DNA of 16,609 nucleotides from Acinetobacter sp. (GTDB lineage Bacteria > Pseudomonadota > Gammaproteobacteria > Pseudomonadales > Moraxellaceae): contig JASLIY010000097.1 in the NCBI GenBank assembly GCA_030152675.1, positions 1 through 16,609 of the forward strand, in the 5' to 3' direction. Position numbers and translations under genes: made by a program. A model generated the notes under the pieces. It had not been told where the DNA came from. It did no database searches and saw only the letters and a list, made by a program, of their open reading frames with translations. This document shows positions 7,665 to 12,818 of this stretch, piece by piece (within the stretch, counting starts at the first letter, position 1; each line of letters begins with the position of its first letter).

Positions 7665-7696
7665 GGGATCGGGGATGTTTACAGATCCCCGATCTC
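7665..7696 (+). terminator. Terminator-like hairpin after hcaR
   Basis: GATCGGGGAT (7667-7676) and ATCCCCGATC (7685-7694) form a perfect 10-bp GC-rich stem around an 8-base loop, extendable by a G-U and a G-C pair. It starts 25 bases after the hcaR stop. The downstream sequence is AT-rich but has no long T run. Confidence 0.6.
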
Positions 7697-7750
7697 ATGA
7701 TTTAACTATAATGTCGCAGCAATCAGTCGCAACTAAACCAGTGTTACATC

Positions 7751-7789
7751 AAAACACGGAACCGCATCATGTTTAATACGTGTTTTTTT
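7751..7789 (+). terminator. Possible second terminator with T run
   Basis: AAAACACG (7751-7758) can pair with CGTGTTTT (7779-7786), which continues into a run of seven T in all. The 20-base loop is large, so the structure is weaker than its neighbours. It lies between hcaR and the 92-aa gene. Confidence 0.35.
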
Positions 7790-7871
7790 ATGATTTGTCT
7801 TTAATGGACCTTAGTGTGTCAAATGCTCAACTTATTGTCCCGATATGACTAAGCGTGCCAAAAATAAAGTG

Positions 7872-7877
7872 TATAAT
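7872..7877 (+). promoter_or_regulatory. Consensus -10 box before the 92-aa gene
   Basis: A perfect TATAAT, 34 bases before the ATG at 7912, in an AT-rich stretch. No good -35 is found 16-18 bases upstream (CTAAGC at 7849-7854), so the promoter may be weak or activator-dependent. Transcription would begin near 7884. Confidence 0.5.
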
Positions 7878-7911
7878 TAGCGTAAAATTAAACATAAGTA
7901 GAGTGATTTAA

Positions 7912-8190
7912 ATGATCAATAATGCTCGTACTACACTTTATCAAATATATGAATTTATTAAAGAACGCCCCAATTTTGAAAGCAAAAGCGAAAATGATAT
8001 TTTAATTGAGTTTTTTGCTTCCATCCATCAAGGCTGTGCCAATGACTTTGGCTTTGAATTTCCACACTCATTTAAAGGGCGCTTTGGTACATTGACCCGT
8101 ATTAATATTCGGACTGCGCCTAAATTTATAAATAAAGTTGAATTTATTGAATGGTTGGGACAGCAGTTAAACAGCGAAAAAGTGGTATAA
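7912..8190 (+). CDS. Unrecognised 92-aa protein
   Basis: I do not recognise this protein. It is a small soluble polypeptide without a signal peptide or membrane segment: a charged helical N-terminal half (TTLYQIYEFIKERPNF, ENDILIEFFASIHQG), a central aromatic segment DFGFEFPHSF, and a C-terminal helix KVEFIEWLGQQL. No cysteine pair for metal or catalysis stands out. Support for a real gene is the upstream TATAAT, a perfect 12-bp terminator about 55 bases after the stop, and amino-acid composition normal for cytosolic protein. The ribosome site is weak (AGAGTG). It appears to be a single-gene unit unrelated to the hca genes. Function unknown. Confidence 0.7.
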   Translation: MINNARTTLYQIYEFIKERPNFESKSENDILIEFFASIHQGCANDFGFEFPHSFKGRFGTLTRINIRTAPKFINKVEFIEWLGQQLNSEKVV

Positions 8191-8246
8191 AAATTATTCC
8201 TCGGCCAGATTAAAATAATAAATACGCGGCATTTTAAAATCTCAAT

Positions 8247-8277
8247 GCAAAAGCCCACTATGACGGTGGGCTTTTGC
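8247..8277 (+). terminator. Strong intrinsic terminator
   Basis: GCAAAAGCCCAC (8247-8258) and GTGGGCTTTTGC (8266-8277) form a perfect 12-bp stem with loop TATGACG. The symmetrical A4 and T4 flanking the GC core make it usable in both directions, ending the 92-aa gene on the plus strand and possibly leftward transcripts from the 67-aa gene. Confidence 0.85.
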
Positions 8278-8375
8278 GTTGACGTATTTTTAGGACGAGA
8301 CAGTCGATCTCATTCTGGGCACTGCAGATCGTGCTGTATGAAGACTAAGACATCGTATGGCGGGATTATGGTTGT

Positions 8376-8403
8376 CATATCGCGTTCGCCATATCTAGTT
8401 CGC
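8376..8403. repeat. 14-bp tandem duplication
   Basis: CATATCGCGTTCGC (8376-8389) is followed directly by CATATCTAGTTCGC (8390-8403), with 12 of 14 bases equal. Noncoding spacer between the 92-aa and 67-aa genes. Confidence 0.8.
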
Positions 8404-8420
8404 AACTTAAACCTATTGAG

Positions 8421-8452
8421 TTGAGCTATAGATAAGTTGAGCTATAGATGAG
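8421..8452. repeat. 16-bp tandem duplication
   Basis: TTGAGCTATAGATAAG (8421-8436) is followed by TTGAGCTATAGATGAG (8437-8452), with 15 of 16 bases equal. A partial TTGAG precedes it at 8416. It lies 17 bases after the 14-bp duplication. The 307-base stretch 8191-8497 otherwise holds only the terminator at 8247 and no gene. Confidence 0.85.
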
Positions 8453-8497
8453 TTAGGGCGCGTTTATAACAAGTACGTGAGCGGAGATAGACGAAGA

Positions 8498-8701
8498 CTA
8501 TTTAGGTTGTGGTGCATCTGGATTGAGTGGTGTGGTTTTTTCTTTATCTTGTTGATCATTATTGGGCTTGGTCTGAGTTTGATTATATTCAGGTTCAACG
8601 CGATTTTGTTCAACATGTGGTTGAGCGGGATGCATGATGTTTTTTGCAGTTTGATTGGTTTTATCCACGAAAGCTTTAAAACCTGAAGTTTGGGTTGTCA
8701 T
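8498..8701 (-). CDS. Unrecognised 67-aa polar protein
   Basis: Not assigned to a family. The first 20 residues (GFKAFVDKTNQTAKNIM) could form a helix. The rest is rich in Pro, Gln, Asn, Lys and Thr, ending in LNPDAPQPK, and looks intrinsically disordered. There are no cysteines, signal peptide or membrane segment. Support: GGAAAG about 4 bases before the ATG, and a candidate promoter with TTGTAA (8754-8759) and TATGAG (8731-8736) spaced 17 bases on the minus strand. The overlapping plus-strand frame (8477-8686) is hydrophobic and tryptophan-rich, starts poorly, and is probably the antisense shadow. Function unknown. Confidence 0.6.
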   Translation of the reverse strand: MTTQTSGFKAFVDKTNQTAKNIMHPAQPHVEQNRVEPEYNQTQTKPNNDQQDKEKTTPLNPDAPQPK

Positions 8702-8730
8702 GATCTTTCCATATATCGATTGAATGAGTG

Positions 8731-8759
8731 CTCATATTGCGCGCTTTAAAAACTTACAA
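8731..8759 (-). promoter_or_regulatory. Candidate promoter of the 67-aa gene
   Basis: Minus-strand TTGTAA (-35, 8754-8759) and TATGAG (-10, 8731-8736) with 17-base spacing; each matches four consensus bases. The predicted transcript would have a leader of about 23 bases containing the GGAAAG ribosome site. Confidence 0.4.
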
Positions 8760-8796
8760 TACAGCTGATATAGGCGTGTTGTGTGGGTTTATGTGC

Positions 8797-8818
8797 GGAT
8801 TCTCAGCTCGATCATGCT
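8797..8818 (+). repeat. 22-bp dispersed repeat, copy 1
   Basis: Begins GGATTCTCA and ends CATGCT. 20 of 22 bases match the copy at 10182-10203. It has no hairpin arms of its own here. Confidence 0.6.
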
Positions 8819-9120
8819 TTGGCTGTGGATGAATATATTTAAAATATTTTAGTCGCATGATTTCGATCAGATATTCATTTTTGATTATATTTGCTTGAGT
8901 TTTTGTGGATACTGATTTACCACAGTGTATATTACAGCCTTGAATATTAAATCATATCACTCATGAAAATCCCCCGAGTACATAAGACAAAATCATAGAC
9001 CTGAATCAGTTTGATCGATTCGATGATTTTCTCAAACATGATCAGGCTGAATTAAAGCTTAAATACCTCGTTGGATTGCTTGGTTTGATCAAGATGAAGG
9101 CCTAAAATTGAGACGTCAAA

Positions 9121-9699
9121 ATGAAGATTATCAAGATCAAGATAGCCAATAAAAAATTAGCCCTTCTTGCATTATTGTGTAGCCTGACGTGTGTTGCAGT
9201 GACTCGCATTCAGGCACAGCAAATTCAAGTACAGCAGGCTGCTGTGCCCGAGCATCGCAGGCACGATCTTTCGATCTATCCCACGGTCAGAGCTGAGTTA
9301 AATCGTCATGTGATTTGGCTTGATCCGCAGCAAGATGAGCAGCAGTTGAAAGTTGAAATTGTTGCCACCAAGCAGCACATGAAAGATTGTAATCGAGGTA
9401 GCTTTCGTGCTGATTTCAGCCAAAAATATCTCAAGGATGGCAGTCATATTTATTATCAAATTGGGCCGACGGATCGCTATATTTCAACTTTGATGGGGTG
9501 TCCACATGTTCGTTATCTTGGTGATAGTCCAGTACACTTTTCTGGTGAGTCTATGCTGCCATATTATAGCCACACGCCCATCATCGTATATGCACCCCAA
9601 GAGATTCAAGTCAGTTACCGCATCTGGCAGATCGCGTCCACACATCCCGCCAAAATCGAAAATCAGAGCAAAATGATTCAGCCTGATCAGAAGGATTGA
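9121..9699 (+). CDS. eco: Ecotin-family periplasmic serine protease inhibitor
   Basis: 192-aa exported protein. Residues 1-32 are a signal peptide: basic start (KIIKIKIANKK), hydrophobic core LALLALLCSLTCVAV, likely cleavage after RIQA. The rest matches E. coli ecotin along its length: YP near 53, VIWLDPQQDEQQLKVEI (64-80), Cys90 and Cys127 spaced 37 apart exactly like the ecotin disulfide Cys50-Cys87, the reactive loop STLMGCP (122-128), the secondary-site region YLGD...MLPYYS, and TPIIVYAPQEIQVSYRIWQ. By that spacing the P1 residue is Leu124 where E. coli has Met84. Ecotins block trypsin-, chymotrypsin- and elastase-type proteases as dimers. The N-terminal insert (QQIQVQQA) and the C-terminal tail (about 18 residues) exceed the E. 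coli protein. The ribosome site is weak. Neighbours give no clue to function. Confidence 0.9.
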   Translation: MKIIKIKIANKKLALLALLCSLTCVAVTRIQAQQIQVQQAAVPEHRRHDLSIYPTVRAELNRHVIWLDPQQDEQQLKVEIVATKQHMKDCNRGSFRADFSQKYLKDGSHIYYQIGPTDRYISTLMGCPHVRYLGDSPVHFSGESMLPYYSHTPIIVYAPQEIQVSYRIWQIASTHPAKIENQSKMIQPDQKD

Positions 9700-9811
9700 T
9701 GTCATTTGAGTTTCGTGACAAATAAAATTGCACCACCTACCTTATAGCAACCTGAGTGACTCTATGTTGAAACCACCTACGAATAGGTTTGTTTCTAAGA
9801 TGGAGTTTAAA

Positions 9812-10147
9812 ATGGAACATGAGTGGAGCAAGAGACTACAGAATTTAGTCAAAGGGGTGGGGCGTTTTGCCAAGTTCAACCCACCAGTCGCCAAAGCAGT
9901 GCATCAACTCGATGCTGCGACCAAGGCCAATAAAGTACTGGATGATAAAACCCATGAATTGATTGCTTTGGCCGTGGCTGTGACCACACGTTGCGATGGT
10001 TGTATTTCTGCACATGTCACTGCGGCGAAAAAAGCCGGTGCCACTCAAGAAGAAGTGGCTGAGGCGCTCGGTACAGCGATTGCTTTAAATGCCGGTGCGG
10101 CATTGGTGTATTCAACTCGAGTGATGGAAGCTTTTGATGAGCTTTAA
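9812..10147 (+). CDS. AhpD-like / carboxymuconolactone decarboxylase-family protein
   Basis: 111-aa all-helical protein of the CMD/AhpD fold. It has the redox-type motif CDGCISAH with Cys61, Cys64 and His68, plus Glu49 in the preceding helix. This is the AhpD-like arrangement (E...CxxCxxxH), not the decarboxylase. Such proteins act as small peroxidase or disulfide reductants, but the partner and substrate are unknown; no ahpC lies nearby. The frame stays open upstream to a TTG at 9728 and ATGs at 9764 and 9800. The ATG at 9812 is chosen because GGAG sits six bases before it and family members start here. A small ACCTA-CGAA-TAGGT hairpin (9775-9788) and a 9-bp direct repeat ACCACCTAC (9732, 9772) lie in the leader. 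Confidence 0.85.
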   Translation: MEHEWSKRLQNLVKGVGRFAKFNPPVAKAVHQLDAATKANKVLDDKTHELIALAVAVTTRCDGCISAHVTAAKKAGATQEEVAEALGTAIALNAGAALVYSTRVMEAFDEL

Positions 10148-10175
10148 TCCGATTTAACGCGGTACATGCAACATC

Positions 10176-10214
10176 AGTGGAGGATTCTCATCTCGAGCAT
10201 GCTCCACTTTTTGT
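10176..10214 (+). terminator. Terminator after the AhpD-like gene
   Basis: AGTGGAG (10176-10182) pairs with CTCCACT (10202-10208), followed by more T (TTTTT with the last stem base). The 19-base loop is long. It consists of most of the second copy of the 22-bp dispersed repeat. It begins 29 bases after the stop codon. Confidence 0.55.
10182..10203 (+). repeat. 22-bp dispersed repeat, copy 2
   Basis: Matches 8797-8818 at 20 of 22 bases (differences at the 10th and 16th bases). Here it forms the loop and inner edge of a terminator hairpin. Confidence 0.6.
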
Positions 10215-10310
10215 ATCAGAGATTGTATGCAATATACATTTCAGGTGATGCGTTCATGCTGGATCGGCGCGTCGGATCATGGCCTGCGGCCTGAACCTTG
10301 TCGTCCGAAG

Positions 10311-11024
10311 CTAGCGCAAGTCCCGATGATGCGGGGCAGCATAATCGCCCCATTTGCTGGTTTTTAAACCCAAGCCCGATAAACCTTCCAATATTTTAAC
10401 TGCAGCGCTGACGCCATCGATCACAGGTAAATCTATCTCCTGAGACAAGCGTGTCGCCATTTTAGCCATCCCACCACAGCCCAAGACAATCGCGCCAATG
10501 CCATCGTCATGTTTGGCCGCCAAGCAATTGCTGAGCAACTCGGCATAACAACGCTGTTCATCTTGTTCCAAAAGCAGTACCGGAAGGTCGATGCAACGAA
10601 TACGTGCACATTTGTGTGCAAAACCATACTCATGCAATAAATGCTCTGCGATGATCTTGGTGCGACTGAGCGTGGTGACGATGGTGAACTTGGTAGACAA
10701 AAGACTGGCAACTTGGAACGCGGCCTCAGCGATCCCGATCACAGGCGCGACTGCTAACTCTCGGGCAGCATGGCGTGCTGGATCGCCGAAACAGGCAATA
10801 ATATGCCCATCTACATTCTGATCACGGCCTTGTTGCACCAAGTTGAGCGTGGCCACTGCGGCGATGGCTTCATCATAATGTCCTTCGATTGAGGAAACGC
10901 TGTCTTGGATATGAGGACAGCAGGCGATGATCTGTGTATCCGGATGTGCGACCTGCATGGCACTGTGCTGCATGGCGTGCGTCATTTCAAGGCTGGTATT
11001 GGGATTAATGAGTTGAATGCGCAT
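10311..11024 (-). CDS. Hydantoin/allantoin racemase (Asp/Glu racemase superfamily)
   Basis: 237-aa cytosolic racemase. The N-terminus RIQLINPNTS is the family hallmark, and the two catalytic cysteines are seen in IACFGDPA (Cys78) and LGCGGM (Cys183), matching the cysteine pair of hydantoin and allantoin racemases. The C-terminal LKTSKWGDYAAP is also typical of this subfamily (TSKxGxY). It would interconvert enantiomers of allantoin or a 5-substituted hydantoin so that a stereospecific hydrolase can act. HpxA (allantoin) and HyuE (hydantoin) are too alike to separate by eye. It is divergent from an NCS1 permease, which supports a purine-breakdown or hydantoin salvage role. No hydantoinase, allantoinase or ureidoglycolate gene lies in the window. 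The leader has an AGAGAG ribosome site. Confidence 0.88.
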   Translation of the reverse strand: MRIQLINPNTSLEMTHAMQHSAMQVAHPDTQIIACCPHIQDSVSSIEGHYDEAIAAVATLNLVQQGRDQNVDGHIIACFGDPARHAARELAVAPVIGIAEAAFQVASLLSTKFTIVTTLSRTKIIAEHLLHEYGFAHKCARIRCIDLPVLLLEQDEQRCYAELLSNCLAAKHDDGIGAIVLGCGGMAKMATRLSQEIDLPVIDGVSAAVKILEGLSGLGLKTSKWGDYAAPHHRDLR

Positions 11025-11175
11025 AGAAGCTCTCTGTCGAATAGATAGGAAATAGATCCATGATGTTCAGCGTAATCAATGAATCAGCCTACGCCATGAC
11101 TAGCAATATTCATCCCAACTCAACAGAGCTGATTATGATCCACAGCCTAGCGACCACTGGGATTGGTTATGGCTG

Positions 11176-11188
11176 GCATAATTTATGC
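11176..11188. promoter_or_regulatory. 13-bp palindrome GCATAATTTATGC in the racemase-permease control region
   Basis: Perfect arms GCATAA and TTATGC around one T. It overlaps -10-like sequences (CATAAT at 11177, TATGCT at 11184) downstream of TTGGTT (11163-11168), so a repressor bound here could control the permease and perhaps the divergent racemase. Operator role is inferred. Confidence 0.4.
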
Positions 11189-11193
11189 TGTTT

Positions 11194-11220
11194 TTAAATC
11201 CACTCTTAGGTTGGATTTAA
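11194..11220 (+). other. 9-bp leader stem-loop just before the permease start
   Basis: TTAAATCCA (11194-11202) pairs with TGGATTTAA (11212-11220) around a 9-base loop CTCTTAGGT. The only Shine-Dalgarno-like bases (TTAGG) are in the loop and the 3' arm ends four bases before the ATG at 11225. It may influence translation start. An ATG at 11220 in another frame gives a two-codon frame (ATG TCA TGA) whose stop overlaps the permease ATG. Confidence 0.5.
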
Positions 11221-11224
11221 TGTC

Positions 11225-12706
11225 ATGACAACAATAAACAAGCAAGCAATGCATCATCATCCGAGTCTGAGTAATGCCGATTTACGGCCAGCGCAACAAA
11301 ATTGGACTTGGTATAACTATTTTTCATTTTGGATGTCAGATGTACACAGTCTGGGGGGCTATGTGGTTGCGGCCAGCCTATTTACTTTGGGTTTAAGCAG
11401 TTGGCAGGTCTTGGTTGCCTTAGTTCTGGGCATTAGTTGGGTGCAGTATTGTGCAAATTTGGTGGCGCGCCCAAGTCAGCGTAGTGGAGTGCCGTGGGCG
11501 GTGGTCTGTCGCCAAGCATTCGGTGTTTATGGTGCCAAGATTCCTGCACTGATCCGTGGGCTGATCGCAATGGCATGGTATGGCATCCAAACTTGGTTGG
11601 CTTCAAATGCATTGATGCTGATTTTACTCAAATACTTTCCTAGCACCGCAGCACTAACCCAGCATAGTTTTGCTGGACTCAGTGCATTAGGCTGGCTCTG
11701 TTTTCTGGGGATGTGGCTGCTACAGGCCTTGGTGTTCTGGAAGGGCATGCAAGCGATCAAACGCTTTATTGATTGGGCGGGGCCTGCCGTGTATGTGGTG
11801 ATGATCGCCTTGGTGATTTGGTTGGTACAACAAGTCGGTTGGAATAATATTTCCTTTCAGCTCAGCAGTGAGCAACTGACAACCGCACAACAGTTGGGTC
11901 AATTCTTGGTTGCTGTGGCCTTGGTGGTGTCTTACTTTTCTGGGCCATTGTTAAATTTTGGTGATTTTGCACGTTATGCCAAAAGTATGCAGCAGGTTAA
12001 AAAAGGCAACTTTTGGGGGCTGCCGTTTAACTTCATCTTTTTTGCTTTAATTACCGTGACTACGGTCGCCGCAACCTACAGCTTAACAGGGGAAATGATT
12101 CATGATCCATTGCAAACGGCAGCCTTGATCGATCATGAACTGGTCTTGGCCTTGGGTTTAATCACTCTGCTGACCGCCACGATTGGGATCAATATTGTGG
12201 CGAACTTTGTGTCCGCAGGCTTTGATTTTTCGAATGTATTTCCCGCCAAGATCAGTTTTAGAACTGGTGGTTTGATCGCAGCGCTGGCTTCGATTGTGAT
12301 TACCCCATGGAATTTATTCCAATCTCCTGAGTTGATTCATTACACCTTGGATGTATTGGCTGCATTTATTGGGCCTTTGTTTGGGATTTTAATTGTGGAC
12401 TTTTATTGGGTACATCGCCAACAGATCAAGGTTGATGCTTTATTCAGTTGCGATCCCAAAGCCGCGTATTGGTATAAAAAGGGCGTCAATCCACGTGCCA
12501 TGCTGGCGCTCGCGATCGCTGTGCTGATCGGATTGATCTTTGTACTTACGCCTGCATTACAGCATTTGGCGGCTTTCAATTGGTTTATCGGTGCCGGTAT
12601 TGCGATGGGTTGCTATGCTGTCCTCAATCGAGCGCAGATTCGCCATCCTCATCGCGGGAGCGCCGGTCAGGTTCAGGTCGTGCATGATCCTTCCTCAGTG
12701 CCTTGA
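11225..12706 (+). CDS. NCS1-family nucleobase/allantoin/hydantoin permease
   Basis: 493-aa inner-membrane transporter with about 12 hydrophobic segments. The N-terminal block NADLRPAQQNWTWYNYFSFWMSD followed by a Gly-rich first segment, the SGVPWAVVCRQAFG stretch near residues 86-99, and GPLLNFGDFARY near 240-251 are typical of NCS1 (Mhp1/PucI-like) carriers, which import allantoin, uracil, cytosine or hydantoins with H+ or Na+. Pairing with a divergent hydantoin/allantoin racemase points to allantoin or hydantoins as cargo, but this is inference. The start is set by the conserved N-terminal block. The ribosome site is poor and partly inside a leader hairpin. It ends about 110 bases before mfd. 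Confidence 0.88.
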   Translation: MTTINKQAMHHHPSLSNADLRPAQQNWTWYNYFSFWMSDVHSLGGYVVAASLFTLGLSSWQVLVALVLGISWVQYCANLVARPSQRSGVPWAVVCRQAFGVYGAKIPALIRGLIAMAWYGIQTWLASNALMLILLKYFPSTAALTQHSFAGLSALGWLCFLGMWLLQALVFWKGMQAIKRFIDWAGPAVYVVMIALVIWLVQQVGWNNISFQLSSEQLTTAQQLGQFLVAVALVVSYFSGPLLNFGDFARYAKSMQQVKKGNFWGLPFNFIFFALITVTTVAATYSLTGEMIHDPLQTAALIDHELVLALGLITLLTATIGINIVANFVSAGFDFSNVFPAKISFRTGGLIAALASIVITPWNLFQSPELIHYTLDVLAAFIGPLFGILIVDFYWVHRQQIKVDALFSCDPKAAYWYKKGVNPRAMLALAIAVLIGLIFVLTPALQHLAAFNWFIGAGIAMGCYAVLNRAQIRHPHRGSAGQVQVVHDPSSVP

Positions 12707-12755
12707 TTGATCTATAGAAAAGCGGGCATTTTAACTCTGTACTTCGAGGAGCAAC

Positions 12756-12775
12756 ATGTATTTTGTAAAATACAT
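12756..12775. promoter_or_regulatory. 20-bp inverted repeat upstream of mfd
   Basis: ATGTATTTT (12756-12764) and AAAATACAT (12767-12775) are perfect 9-base arms around GT. It is nested between GCGGGC (12722-12727) and GCCCGC (12788-12793), so a larger two-part fold is possible. The site lies 44 bases before the mfd ATG. It may be a regulator binding site or part of the end of the permease transcript; no T run follows it. Confidence 0.5.
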
Positions 12776-12818
12776 CATGTTAAGATAGCCCGCATATGTT
12801 TTACACAAAGCTGACTTC

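Larger units (their letters stand above)
8702..9120. other. 419-base AT-rich spacer between divergent small genes
   Basis: No convincing gene. It holds the candidate promoter of the leftward 67-aa gene, one copy of a 22-bp dispersed repeat (8797-8818), a TATATT -10-like box at 8928-8933 with TGTGG...CCACA arms just upstream (8905-8925), and a possible frameshifted mini-ORF (8963-9105). A TAAAAT at 9103-9108 with TTGGTT at 9080-9085 (17-base spacing) could start the ecotin mRNA almost at its ATG. Confidence 0.5.

Noticed and set aside
8477..8686. Plus-strand 69-aa hydrophobic frame
   Set aside because: It overlaps antisense to a better supported minus-strand gene and has Trp-rich, atypical composition; treated as a shadow.
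8824..8911. TGTGGAT sequences resembling DnaA boxes
   Set aside because: Only two imperfect copies, no cluster, and no dnaA, dnaN or parAB genes nearby; not an origin.
9728..9811. Upstream extension of the AhpD-like protein from TTG 9728
   Set aside because: The family begins near MEHEWSKRL, and GGAG is spaced correctly only for the ATG at 9812.
10261..10310. GC-rich GGCCTGCGGCC hairpin considered as terminator for the racemase gene
   Set aside because: The stem is only four bases with a three-base loop and no T run on the minus strand.
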